DNA of 64,000 nt, from the NCBI GenBank assembly GCA_025618425.1, contig CM046844.1:3524665-3588664 (forward strand). The letters are read 5' to 3'. The notes under the pieces were generated by a model that saw nothing but the letters and a program-made list of their open reading frames with translations, was not told the DNA's origin and ran no database searches. Source of the DNA: Heliocidaris tuberculata (lineage: Eukaryota > Echinodermata > Echinoidea > Camarodonta > Echinometridae). Shown piece by piece: positions 1 to 11,765 of the stretch (within the stretch, counting starts at the first letter, position 1; every line of letters begins with the position of its first letter). The translations under genes were made by a program, and so were the position numbers.

Positions 1-1100
1 CTTCTTCTTCTTTTTTTCATACTTCAAAATCTTTCGAAATACCAAGAAATATGCTTGTTCGAGGGTGTGTGTGCCGGGGAAGGTAGGGCTGTATGCAGGT
101 ACTAAGTGTTTATGGGAGATATGCTCCCTTACCCGTTTTAGGTGGGCCCCCAAGAGTGTGTGCCCCCAGCTGGAACCCTTCCGTTGGGCCTGATTGGCTA
201 GGCCCCCTTGGATCTTTTTTTTGTTGTTGCTGAGGGTGCTTCAACACCCCCAGATTTTTAGGAGGGGTAGCAGGGGGGCACATGCCCCAGACGCTACTTG
301 AAGGGGCGCAAAAAAGCAAAAGAAAGAAAGAGAAGGGGAGAAAAAGAAACGTATACTTAAGTATTATTCGCTTCCAGTCAGCAGTGTAAAGTGCATTAGA
401 AATTGACATTTATTAGAATCAAAATGCGAAATCTTTAATTAAAACTCGGTCGCTTTGCTCCCTCCCATAATCATATTGCTTCAGGATCTCTTAGTTTCAC
501 GCCATAATATTGGCTACACCAGTTTATAAATTGAATTTTTAAAAAGGTTCAAAATTGACGAACATCATGATATTATTTTACTTGCGTTGCTCCCTAGTAT
601 ATAAGACATCGGACCTTTTTTCAAATATAGAAAAAAGTTTTATGTTATATAAAATTTTTCAAAGGTTCAACATTTGAAAGAAATCGTAGCTTGGCTTGGT
701 TGCCTGGCTAAATTCCTCTTCTATAATTTTCTCCTAGACCGCCGCATTGGGGAAGAAGTGAAAAGGAGATCCTTTATTTATGTTGAAAACTCGAAAGTCC
801 AACTCTGGATGCAGTGTCCACTTGCGATTTTTTTTTGTAGGTAAAATGCATTATAAATTGCTTTTTAGGTTTAAAAATGTAAAAAAAAAAAAAAAAAAAA
901 ATATCAGCTCGGTTGCTTAGCTCCTTCATTAAGGTATGGTTACTACTTTAAAAAAGAAACTAGTTTCCAAACTTATTAGGTTCCAACTTTAAAGTTTAAA
1001 AACTAGTTTCTTTTTTACCTTATAAAATATATTCACAATTTCAGTTGCGTTTGCTTGCTTCGCACAGTCAAATAATTAGGACAACACACATTTTTCATGT
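1..1100. repeat. Diverged repetitive sequence
   Basis: No gene is visible. A degenerate motif of the form CTCGGTCGCTTTGCTCCCTCC recurs near 445, 575, 685, 900 and 1040, each time followed by AT-rich sequence, which suggests an old tandem repeat with units of 110-220 bases. A hairpin lies at 938-1020, where a GAAACTAGTTT arm near 957 meets AAACTAGTTTC near 998. A poly-A run occupies 881-901. Confidence 0.4.
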
Positions 1101-2399
1101 TATGAAGCCTTCCTTATTTAGACGTACAACACTACAATGAAACATATTATGTGCATGCCCCTGCTATGGGGTCCGTGGGTTGTGCCAGTAGCATTATTTG
1201 CGAAGACTGGGGGTACATGCGTCCCCACAACTCCCCATAGAAAGGGGGATAAATGAAAGACAGAGAGAGGGGAGTGATAACGTGAAAAAAGACACGACTC
1301 CTCCCGCATATTCCACTAAATAATTGCCTGTTCTCTTCCATTTCATCCACCAAATCAAGATGTTTTCCCCGAAATGGCTGAACCCACGCTACGCCTCTTC
1401 GCTGTGCAATAGTGATTTTTACACCTTGAGATCCACAAATATACAGACCAAAAGACTAGATTAGCTGCATTTTATACAGATGTTGACTGTCGGGATGGAT
1501 GCGGGGATCTGGCAGGATCCAATCGGGCTGTTTACCAGGTCAATTCGGGATCATCGGTTTGTTGTCGGGCCTGCATCGGTTCCCAACATAGCGAAATTTT
1601 GCAAATTTTTGTTGGTCTGTTGTCGGTCTGGGCGTTGTGACTGCACTATGACCATGATGACGAACCACTAAACCCACCCGCCAAGAGCCGCCAAACTCCA
1701 GTGGACATGATGCAAAAAGCAAAACATTATGCATTGCCAGGCCGTCCGACCTAGCAACAACCAATTCATGCAATTCGCACTTCGACTGTCGGAGCACTAT
1801 ACAACGCGTATAAAAAAATACATACTTTGGAAATATTCTCCAAAGTCATAATTTTACAATATCAGTATGATTTTTTCTGATACAATTATGGGTGAGGGCC
1901 TGTTTCATCGGATGACACTATGAGTGATGACAATAATTTATGCTTGAGTAGGTACTGGCTACTTTTGTAAAGTTCACAAAAAAATGCTTGTTTGCGGAAA
2001 AATGCCTGTGTTGAATTTTATCAAAGTGCGTATCAGGCGGTAACTGCATGTTCTCTGTTTTTAACAATCATTTAATGCTATACTATTTAATTTGTCTATG
2101 ACTATTCTTTACCGCACACCCACACCCTTCCCTTCTACGGACACATACACACATACCCACAAACAATAATATTGCAGATTATGTCCTTCTACACAATTCT
2201 TTTTTTGACTGGAGCAAATTGAAAGGATGCAATTTGATTGCATTACAGGAAGATGAACCTAAAATGTTCCATTTTCAAGAAGAGAGATTAAAAACAAAAC
2301 AGTTGAGGATGCGTTACTGCCTGGGGAATGTGGAAAGGATGCTTGCACTGTAATCCATGATAATATCGTTCACATGTAGTTAATTGAAGAAAGGTTTAT
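1101..2399. other. Unassigned intergenic sequence
   Basis: I see no convincing exon, RNA gene or element boundary. The frames here are short and low in complexity. Confidence 0.5.
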
Positions 2400-3726
2400 C
2401 CTCAAAATTTTGTGCGCACGATATCTCAAAATTGTCCAGATCAATTTCCGTGATTTTCATACCAGTTATCAAGCTTATAACGCAGATGTCACACGAAACT
2501 TTTCAAGGTCATCAGGTCATTGTGGCGTCATCCAGGCGCCATTTTGTAAAATCACATTATTGATCATATCTTCATTACAAGCGATCAAAAATGAACTATA
2601 TTTGGTACACATGAACTTCAGGTCAAGGGTCAACATCACATCTCCTCAAAACGCGCGCGCGCGTCATGACGCGCACGTACGCGCACGTCAAAATTTGAAA
2701 ATGCTCAAAATCACTTTTTGATCAAAGTAGAGTACGGTTCAGGTCGTTTTAAGCATTTCAAAATTTCTGTACGTACGCGTACGCGCGCGTGTTTTGCGCG
2801 TGCGCAGCACGTACGGAAGGTAGAAATGCCGTTTTTTTGCATGGGATCGATTCCTGATAAAATTCTTGACAATTTCCAATTAGTTTCAGTCATTCTCGAC
2901 ATCTAATAATGCCACACGCTTGCGTCAAACTTTAAAATCCGCGCGTGCGTCAATGGGCAATATAATGTAAAAAGTGGTAAAAACATGCCTATCTAGAATC
3001 CGCCATAGCTCGTCAGAATGAACCGATACCCCCAAATTCTATTACATATTCTGAAAGCCTATGAGTTGTAGATTTCGATTCATGCAAAATTTTGGCCAAA
3101 AAAATGTTGTGACGTCATCATATTTGCCTATGAACTCAAAAATTTGATTTTGAAAAAATGATGTCATAATTTTTGTATTCATTTGACAATATTTCAGTAA
3201 TAGATTGTCGATTTTCTTCCAAATTTTGATATGTTGTAGCTGAGACAATTCTCTACAAGATCAGTATCCACGATTTTTCATTTTGCCAAAGGAATCATGG
3301 CGTATTTTTGCGATTAAAGGAGGCATGTCAATTTTTCACATTTTGCGTGTATTCTCTATGGGGCATGACCTTTTCTCAAATCTTGATTCTACATTCCCGT
3401 CTTCTTTGAGCAGTATCTATGTTAATTCTGCTCGATTTTCTTCCAAATTTTAGTATGTTATAGCTGAGACTATAAGCTTTCATATCTGTGCCCTCCGATT
3501 TTTGATCAGATGTCGGGATTATGCCAATTTTTTAACTACAAAATGTCATTTGAGAATTCCGTTTTTTCGCTTACGTGTTATCTCTGTTGCAATATCAACA
3601 ATATCAAATCCTCCGATTTTTAGTGATGCAAGTCTCAGTCCATTATCAACTTTATCAGAATTACTATCTTGCACAAATATTATCACATCTTACCAAGCAA
3701 TTTGCCGAATGGACAGACAGACCACC
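2400..3726. repeat. Body of a dispersed repeat, possibly a non-autonomous Helitron
   Basis: No coding potential is visible. Two blocks of alternating CG/CA/TA steps (about 2650-2690 and 2770-2815) mirror each other in composition around the middle. The sequence from 3075 onward recurs at 13514. The block ends at a Helitron-like terminus at 3759. The 5' end was not found, so this extent is a guess. Confidence 0.35.
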
Positions 3727-3759
3727 TAATTCGTCTTCAGTGACGAATTAAATGTCTAG
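3727..3759 (+). mobile_element. Helitron-like 3' terminus, copy 1
   Basis: A perfect 9-bp stem (TAATTCGTC at 3727-3735 pairing with GACGAATTA at 3742-3750, loop TTCAGT) is followed after five bases by CTAG at 3756-3759 and then T. Helitrons end with a short hairpin followed within about 12 bases by CTRR and insert next to T. LINE endonuclease coding sequence begins right after it. No Rep/helicase is present, so the element would be non-autonomous. Confidence 0.45.
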
Positions 3760-3760
3760 T

Positions 3761-6175
3761 TTATGCTAATAGTTATGCACCTATAAACAAACCAACCAGG
3801 ATTGATGATCAATCTTCAACCCTTATAGATAATATTTTTCTAACATCTTTGACAAAGACATGACTAGTGGATTACTATACTCCGATGTATCCGACCATTT
3901 GCCAATTTTTTTAATGCGTAATAATGACATTTCAAATAAAATGTCAGTTTAATCAAGCATGTACAGAAAGCAAACAGCCCAAAATATTAAATTCCTCAAA
4001 AGTGATCTAGCGGCAACAGAAGAATGGTTGGATATTTATAGTGATTCAGATGCAAATACTGCATACGAAACTTTTAATAAAAAGTTACAGAAGTATTACG
4101 AAAAAATTTTTCCTCTGGTATCTGTAAACAAGAACAATAAACGTTGTAAATGCCATGGATAACAAAAGCAATTCTGCGATCCATACACTCAAGGAACAAA
4201 CTTTATACGGCTTATTTAACAAACTCTACTACTCTAAATAAAAACAAATATAAAACGTACCGAAACAAATTAACTGATATCATTCGAACTTCTCGTAAAA
4301 TGTACTATTCCGATAAACTTGACAGAGTGAAACTAATTTAAAATCTACATGGGAGGTTATAAATGATCTGATTGGCAAGAAATAAAAAAAAAAATCCCCT
4401 ACTAATAATTTTACAATGGATAATACAGTAATACAGTCTGAAAATATAGCTCATACCTTTAATTCCTTTTTTGTAAATATAGGACCTAATTTAGCAAATA
4501 AACTCAATAAACCGAACGAAAATTTTACTAAATTTCTTCCTGAACCTACAACTTCTTCACTGTTTTTTAATCCCATAAATCCTAATGAAATAATCGAAAT
4601 AACAAAAAATCTAAAGTCAAGTAAATCACAAGGTCACGATAGAATCAGTGCTTTTCTCCTTAAATAAATTATACATTTTCTTGTTTCTCCTCTTACTCAC
4701 ATTTTTAATCTATCTATTAACACCGGAAAATGTCCTGAGTCCCTAAAAATTGCAAAGGTAAATCCCGTTTTCAAAAAAGACAACCCTCACGAAAAAAAGT
4801 AATTACAGGCCAATATCAATTCTTCCCAGCATATCAAAAATCCTAGAAAAGATTATTTACAAAAGGCTGTATAACATTTTAGATACATTTCATTTTCTAA
4901 ATCTAAATCAATATGGTTTCAGAATAAGACATTCAACCGACCTAGCTTTAGTACAATTATATGATAAAATAACGAATGCCATGGCCAATAAAGAACATGT
5001 GATAGGAGTATTCATGGACTTATCAAGAGCCTTTGATACGCTTGACCACCATATTTTACTTTAAAAACTTCACTCTTATGGAATTCGTGGAGTGCCCTCT
5101 CCTGCTTTGAGAGCTATTTATCTAATAGAAAACAATATGTGGTGTATAATGATGTTTCTTCAAATTCCCTACCATCCAATGTGGTGTTCCACAAGGGTCA
5201 ATACTAGGCCCTTTACTCTTTCTATTATATATTAATGATTTAACCAATACAACTCCTCTTTTATCTTTCATATTATTTGCAAGATGACACAAACCTTTTC
5301 TGTTCACATAACTTAAATACCCTAGTAAATACCCTTAATAATGAGTTACCAAAGATATCTTTGTGGTTTAAGTGCAATAAATTGTCCCTTGATTTAGACA
5401 AAACCAATTTCATGTATTCCAAGCACGTAAATTTTCATGTTATTGATTTTCCTTACAACATACTTATAGATAATGCACCTCTTGAAAGAAAGAGACAAAC
5501 AAAATTTTGGGGCGTCATTATCGATGAAAATTTAAATTGGAATGAACATACACGTCTTATAACTACTTCTATTTCTAGGAATGTTGGTATACTTTATAAA
5601 GTAAAGAGATTTGTCCCTTGTAAAACGCTCATTATGCTTTATAATTCATTGATATTACCATATATAACATATTGCTATTTAGTATGGGCCACCACCAACA
5701 AAACAAAAATCAACTCTATTTACTTATTGCAAAAGAAAGCCCTTCGCATATGTACTGGTTCACCATATTTATCTCACACCAGACCAACATTTTACCAACT
5801 GAAAACTCTAACCATATTCGACATCAATTCACTACAACGTTTACTGTTCATATTCAAGTATCTAAATGACTTGCTCCCTCTTTCATTTCAAAACTTTTAT
5901 AATTTGAATAACACTATTCACTCCATACCCTACTCGCAATTCCTCCAATTTTCATCTAGTCAACCCAAAGTTACTGATTGCACATAGATCAATAAGACAC
6001 CATGGTCCAGACCTATGGAATTCTCTCCCAGAATTCATTAAATCCTGTTGTTCCCTTTAATCATTTAAAGCCAAAATTAAAACGATGTTACTATCTGAAT
6101 ATACAAGGTAAATTTCTGTGTCAACTCTTCATCATCATCATCATCACCGTTATCATCATCATCATCATCACCGTT

Positions 6176-6206
<31 letters not shown>

Positions 6207-6225
6207 ATATGCTTTTAACATAGGA
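3761..6225 (+). pseudogene. Jockey/CR1-superfamily LINE, degenerate copy 1
   Basis: This is a dead non-LTR retrotransposon polyprotein. From 3790 a frame reads the end of an APE endonuclease (a TLIDNIF motif, then SDHLPIF near 3890). The linker follows at 3959-4341 and 4416-4667 and contains the NSFFVNIG block typical of Jockey/CR1-type reverse transcriptases. RT blocks follow: QYGFR near 4909, [14 protein letters not shown] near 5010, VPQGS...GPLLF near 5185, then FADD near 5272, and the post-RT region at 5277-5987. Stops and frameshifts interrupt it several times, for example TAA near 5062 and a shift at the FADD box. It ends in a CAT/CCGTTAT microsatellite (6128-6208), which suits a LINE 3' end. 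The N-terminal endonuclease half is missing. RT identity is certain; the exact clade is not. Confidence 0.85.
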
Positions 6226-6469
6226 TTTCAATTATTTATCCATTCTGCTTATTTAAACATGTTTTAGCTATTTCATATTTGTCCGGGGTTGCCATATTCT
6301 CAAGCAAATTGCTTATAATGGCAGTCCTTCTTCCGCAAATGATTTTATGTTTGATTAATTACAATAATTTGACAATTTATCATTTCGTGTTTGTTTTTGA
6401 AAAAGTGATTGTTACATGTACTTGTTATGTATGATTCATTGTCAAAAAGTACTTTTGTATCTTATTTTA

Positions 6470-7373
6470 CACTCTTAAAAAAGTTGGGCAAAAAAATGCC
6501 CAATTTTTAACCAACACTGGGCAACATACTGTCCACACAACTTTTGGTTAAAATTTGCCCAACTGATGTTGGGCAATCCATTTACTATGTCGTTGGGCAA
6601 ATTAAATTGCCCATCAGTTGGTGACCCATTAGATTTTACCCAACTCTACAATTGCCCAACTGTTGGTTATATTCTCAGTTGGGTAATTATTGTCCAACGA
6701 ATCTTACCCAATAGGATTGCCCAACCCTCTATTTGTTCAGCTGTTTGGTAACAAATATCATGTGGTTGGGCAAATTCAGCTGCCCAATTTATTGTTTCCT
6801 TTTTCCTCCAACCTAGGTAAAAAAAAAAAGAAATCTGCTTGTTACGTCCTTCTGGGTCTTAACCTAATCAATCCTAACCTATCCTATTTTAAGCTATTCC
6901 TATATCTTAGCCTATCCTATCCTAGTCCTATCCTATCCAGTTAGTGCAAACTAGTGCAAGCTCTTATATTTTTTTTTATGCATTCGGTGACAGTTAGTAA
7001 ATCGGGCCACCCCAAACCATACGCTACTAAAAATTCATGAATATTCATATAAGTGTTTTCCCCAATATTGGGTAAAAATATTTACCACAAGTTGGGCAAA
7101 AGCGAATTTCTAACCAACCATCAGTTACCCAACAAAATTTACCCAACTGGCAAAGGAAATGTGACAAAATTACACAACTACAGGGCAACAAGTACCCAAC
7201 CCATAATTACCAAATACTGTTGGTAAATATATGCCCAATATTTAGGTAAAAAGTATTGACCAATATTGGTTACACCACTCGAGTGTCCAGTTGGTTAATA
7301 ATAGCCCAGAATTGGGAATATTTTTAACCAACCAGCAGTTACCCAACTAAATTTACCCAACATTTTAAGAGTG
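6470..7373. mobile_element. 0.9 kb MITE/foldback with TTGGGCA repeats, copy 1
   Basis: Terminal inverted repeats begin CACTCTTAAAAA-GTTGGGCAAA and end with TTTACCCAACATTTTAAGAGTG, flanked by TA on both sides (6468-6469 and 7374-7375). The interior is a dense set of TTGGGCAA and TTACCCAAC words in both orientations, so most of the element can fold on itself. It has no transposase. TA target duplications suggest a Tc1/mariner-type mobiliser, but the family is not established. Confidence 0.7.
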
Positions 7374-7377
7374 TATA

Positions 7378-8105
7378 TATGTTACCGAAAAATGTTGTAC
7401 TTAATATGAATGCAGAAGAAAATAAATCAAATTAAGAAATCAAATCAAAACAGTAGGCCTATATATACATTAATTTTATTAACGATATAATCAACCTTTC
7501 CCAATAGACCGGTTGGGTAATAAATTCAAATTTTGTACATACCTTTCAAACAAAGGTTGTTCTTGACAACCTGAAAGTTTGGCCAAGGCTTGCCAAAGTA
7601 ATGTATGCAAACTGAATTCCAAGCACTGATTTATAAAAAGCAGGTTAATGGAATAGCTCGTCACTAGGTGCTCAGAGAAGAAATGTGCATAAATTTGTAT
7701 ACATTACAGAACCGCTCTATTGCTTCAAGACAGTAATGTAATGTGATTTTTAGACCTCAACTCAACTTTATCTTTCACATAATTATACTTAATGACAGTA
7801 AAGTTTAAAATATATCGATAAGGATGTATAATGTATTACCTTTATTTGTATTAAAAGAAAGTTAATCTGATACTGAGAAGAACCGTCTCGTAGTTCAATC
7901 TTCTACGAAGTGTAATGCTGCCTGTTCTGAAAAAGGATTTTCCTCTTTATGTCGGAGTATAAATGTTTATGAACGTTTATAAACGTGTCGTGCATAAGCC
8001 ATGATTTCCTAATTCTTTTCTGCATGGTAGGGTAGACACGACACACGTCATTGTAAATACTAACATCGATTTTCCAACGATTTGGTTTTCCCCTTGGCCA
8101 TAGCT
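7378..8105. other. Intergenic; probable LINE tail at its start
   Basis: The first 70 bases end in AAATAAATCAAATTAAGAAATCAAATCAAAA, which looks like the 3' tail of the LINE interrupted by the MITE. The rest is AT-rich with nothing recognised. A GTAGGCCTATATATA motif of the kind common in echinoderm DNA is at about 7453. Confidence 0.35.
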
Positions 8106-8111
8106 CTTTCC

Positions 8112-9150
8112 TACGGAAGCTTTAAAGTGCCTTTCTACTTGACGAGATGGCGAGATATTTTATCTTGCCAAGTCGACTTCTAAAAAGTTAAATGTCGTCA
8201 TGATTACATAAGGTATCTTGCCAAGTCGACTTCTAAAAAGTTACATGTCGTCATGGCGACATAAGGTATCTTGCCAAGTCGACTTCTTAAAAGTTACATG
8301 TCGTCATGGCGACATAAGGTATCTTGCCAAGTCGACTTGTCGTCATGGCGACATAAGGTATCTTGCCAAGTCGACTTCTAAAAAGTTACATGTCGTCATG
8401 GTGACATAAGGTATATTGCCAAGTCGACTTCTAATAAGTTACATGTCGTCATGATTACATAAGGTATCTTGCCAAGTCGACTTCTAAAAAGTTACATGTC
8501 GACATGGCAACATAAATTATCTTGCCAAGTCAACTTCTTAAAAGTTACATGTCTTTTGACGACATGACGACTTGTAACTTTTTAGAAGTCGACTTGGCAA
8601 GATACCTTATGTAATCATGACGACATGTAACTTTTTAGAAGTCGACTTGGCAAGATACCTTATGTAATCATGACGACATGTAACTTTTTAGAAGTCGACT
8701 TGGCAAGATACCTTATGTCGCCATGACGACATGTGACTTTTTAGAAGTCGACTTGGCAAGATACTTATGTCGCCATGACGACATGTAACTTTTTAGAAGT
8801 CGACTTGGCAAGATACATTATGTAATCATGACGACATGTAACTTTTTAGAAGTCGACTGGGCAAGATACCTTATGTCGCCATGACGACATGTGACTTTTA
8901 AGAAGTTGACTTGGCAAGATACCTTATGTCGCCATGACGACATGTAACTTTTTAGAAGTCGACTTGGCAAGATACCTTATGTCGCCATGACAACATGTAA
9001 CTTTTTAGAAGTCGACTTGGCAAGATAATTTTTGTCGCCATGTCGACTTGCAAAGGTGATAAGTCGACATGATAAGGCTATTAAGTCTACTTGACAAGAT
9101 AAAATATCTCGCCATCTCGTCAAGTAGAATGGCACTTTAAAGCTTCCGTA
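8112..9150. mobile_element. 1.04 kb palindromic foldback element with 53-bp tandem units
   Basis: Outer inverted repeats of about 50 bases start TACGGAAGCTTTAAAGTGCC (8112) and end with the complement at 9150. They are flanked by a perfect 6-bp direct repeat CTTTCC (8106-8111 and 9151-9156), a target-site duplication. Inside, a 53-bp unit built on GGTATCTTGCCAAGTCGAC...ATGTCGTCATGGCGACATAA is repeated about 7 times up to 8550. It is then repeated in reverse orientation about 8 times to 9060, so the whole element is one huge imperfect hairpin. No coding capacity. It resembles foldback (FB/TU-type) transposons. Confidence 0.85.
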
Positions 9151-9156
9151 CTTTCC

Positions 9157-9790
9157 CCATATAGAAAGATGACAATAAAACAGGGAGCTGTAAACAGGAG
9201 TGGGAACTCTTGTAAAATTATACAAAGGTATGCGTGAGTGGTGAGTTCTAAAGCTTAACAATGGATGCGCAACATTCCACTTGGCTTTGAAGTTCCATGC
9301 GAGGCGCCGCTCTTCCACCGCGGGGAAATTCGGAGGCCAGGCACCAGTTTCGCATTTATCAAATTACCGGCCAAATATCAGTGTAAATTGTAAAATTTAT
9401 GTGAGGACTGTGTTGGGAATAGTGCATCGAACAATTTGTCAAATTTAATTTGTGTGCCAGCGTCGGTGAAAGGAAAATTTAATTCTAACAAAAACTCAAT
9501 ATTTTAGGATATTCCAGTCATTTCCGGTCGTTTTAATGTCTCGTCATTTAATCCATGATTACAATATTCGATATAAAGTACTTCGCTGGTGCGGTCATTC
9601 GAGTGCATTTGGTATTTTTGCAGCTGAAAAAGGTTGATTTTACATATGTTTCTGTTCGCTCGTTCAAGTCATTCCACATTCGACAATTGATGAGAAATCA
9701 TTGAAAGGGACAGCGAACAGTTGCTGAGATACCGTTTTTTGATGTAGGAGTTTGAAACCCTGATAATTCATGCGCTCTTTTATCGGGGTC
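9157..9790. other. Unassigned intergenic sequence
   Basis: Nothing recognised. A stretch near 9179-9203 (AACAGGGAGCTGTAAAC) is echoed in reverse orientation near 10173-10187 (TTTACAGCTCCCTG), so the two blocks between may lie inside one larger composite repeat. Confidence 0.3.
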
Positions 9791-10068
9791 CGCTCGCTAT
9801 TCATAAGAACCGCTATTCATAGAAAACCATTATTCATTTAACAGGCCTTATGAATAGCGGTCCTTCTGAGTAGTTATGAAGAGTGGTCCTTGTGAATGGA
9901 TGTCCTTATGAATATTATGAATAGCGAGGTGATTTGTCTATGGTTGGCTCGCTATTCAGAAGGACCGCTATTCGCACAAAACCGCTATTCATTTAGTCAC
10001 GCGTTATGGATAGCGGTCCTTATGAATAAGTGGCCCTTATGAATAGCGGTCCTTATGACTAGCGAGGT
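9791..10068. repeat. Tandem pair of palindromic GCTATTCAT/ATGAATAGC repeats
   Basis: Two diverged copies (9791-9929 and 9948-10068) each start CTCGCTATTCA, carry several CCGCTATTCAT words, turn, and run back through ATGAATAGCGGTCC to end in AGCGAGG. Each copy can therefore form a long hairpin. No terminal target duplication was found. Confidence 0.7.
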
Positions 10069-10232
10069 TACCCCCTTTTATTTGACCACCTGGTTAACAG
10101 TCAGTAGGGCATAACTTTTCGGCGGCGCCGAGCATGGGATCAAAGGAGAGCAGCTTGTTTCCACTCTTTCTATTTACAGCTCCCTGAATAGAACGAGGGT
10201 TATTTTGCTATTTTAAGGGGAACTACCTCTCT

Positions 10233-11765
10233 TAGTCTGGGAGCCTGTCACGAAATAGGCACCCCATTTTTACCCATAAGATTTGACGTCGACCCCTTAA
10301 AATCATTTTAAGCATCTAAGTCAATGACAAAAGGTTTGTCAGCCTGAACATAGCCACCGGGTTTGGCCCCAGGGTCCCCGAAAAATTAATAGCTACGTTC
10401 ATACGGGACTTGTGGTTTCGAAACTTTAAGTTAGCGAAACCTTAAGTTAACGAAACCACGACCCCCTATCCGCAACGAGGGTTCACACGAGCCCTAAACA
10501 ACAAACTGAAACTACAAGCAGAGCGATCGTCGTGGTTAACCTTGGAAGCAGATACTACCGATTGTGTGTACAGTACACACACAGTTCCTGTGTTCATAAT
10601 TCGCGGGTAAGACCCGGAAATTTAACATGAACAGCGAGGTCATCGCTAACTACAAGCTTGCGAACCTTAAAGTTTATTCCGTTCACACGGCCTGAAACTC
10701 CGACGGAGGACCACCCACTGCTCGTGGTTTCCGCCTTAACCACGAGCTCGCTTGTGGTTCTAGAACTACAAGTAAACTTTAAAGTTTCGAAACTACATGT
10801 CCGTTCATACGGTCTGAAACTACAAGATTACTACAAGTTAACTTAAAGTTTTGAAACTACAAGCGAAACTTAAAGTTTAGCTATCATCGTGTGAACGTAA
10901 CTTTTGTCAGGATTTTGTAAACACACCCATTGTTCATCTTCACCTGTTTGACAAGGCATAATAGAAGAGCCTGTGGTATCTGTGGTATGTCACTGCCAGT
11001 CTGAAATGCACTATTCATGTGTTAATTACACAGATGCCAAGCAAGCTCCTCTTATAAGATGGTCAATGCAGGGATTCCCTGGTCAATGGGTGTGTTTACA
11101 TAATCCTGACAATATTTTTTTGGCTACTTCGTAAAAAGCAATACATTTTCCACAATTTAATAGCTTATTAATGAAATAACTAATGGACACCAAATTGCAT
11201 TCAGAAAAATTATAATACTCAAAATCATGTGAAGTAAATTTGAACTGAATTGAACAAAACACTTCTGAGTTATCATAGTCAGAAGGTAAATAATGCTTTT
11301 TCTTCACTTTTAGACCATTTTAGGGGGCAAAGCTTTGTCAAAGGGCACTTTGGTGGTTTTGTTTCAGCGGTTCTGACACCCCCTTCCCGATGGACAATTT
11401 CGTCAGTTTTTATATTTTTGCAATGTACATTCATAGCTCTTCCTTCTGACAAAATTTGATCCTGGGGCTTCAAGGGGAAAAATTTACCCCAATTTTTAGG
11501 GGCCGTCTGACACCCCATCCCGATAGCATTTTTTTGTCAGTTTTTTGTGTTTTGTAATGTCCAGTCATACTACTTCCTACCGACAAAGCTTGGTGCATGG
11601 GGGAGATGGGGTGAAATCGACTTGACTTTGGGGTCCCTTTCGGGGACTCTGGGGGCCAAACCCGGGGCGGCTACGTTCAGGCTGACAAACTTTTTGTCAT
11701 TGACCTAGATTGGTCAAATCTTATGGGTAAATGGGGTGACTATTTCGGGACAGGCTCGTGGCCTA
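10233..11765. mobile_element. Non-autonomous DNA transposon with ~150-bp inverted repeats
   Basis: The left end (GAGCCTGTCACGAAATAGGC from 10241) matches the reverse complement of the right end (GAGCCTGTCCCGAAATAGTC, read leftward from about 11758). The match extends about 150 bases inward through TTTGTCAGCCTGAACGTAGCC. A third copy of this terminus is at 41435-41577. The interior has no transposase. It holds the nested palindrome at 10391-10905, a smaller inverted pair (TCAGGATTTTGTAAACACACCCATTG near 10909 and its complement near 11087), and a ~180-bp diverged tandem repeat at 11320-11600. Target duplication unclear. Confidence 0.7.
10391..10905. mobile_element. Nested palindromic MITE rich in GAAACTACAAG words
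   Basis: It begins TACGTTCATACGGGACTTG and ends with ATCATCGTGTGAACGTA, an imperfect terminal inverted repeat. The interior repeats GTTTCGAAACTTTAAG and GAAACTACAAG in both orientations, so much of it can fold. It interrupts the left arm of the surrounding element. The short frame inside it is not a gene. Confidence 0.55.

Larger units (their letters stand above)
3075..7377 (+). repeat. Segmental duplication, copy 1
   Basis: The sequence from TCGATTCATGC (3075) to GAGTGTATA (7377) recurs almost unchanged at 13514-18017 in the same orientation. It includes the Helitron-like end, the broken LINE and the whole MITE. Shared stops and frameshifts show the cargo was already dead when it was copied. 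The right breakpoint falls at the outer end of the MITE. Confidence 0.9.

Noticed and set aside
8140..9060. CRISPR-like array
   Set aside because: Units are contiguous with no unique spacers, and they invert at the midpoint; this is animal DNA.
8218..9318. Open frames through the 53-bp tandem repeats
   Set aside because: They only read the repeat unit; the structure is a foldback element.
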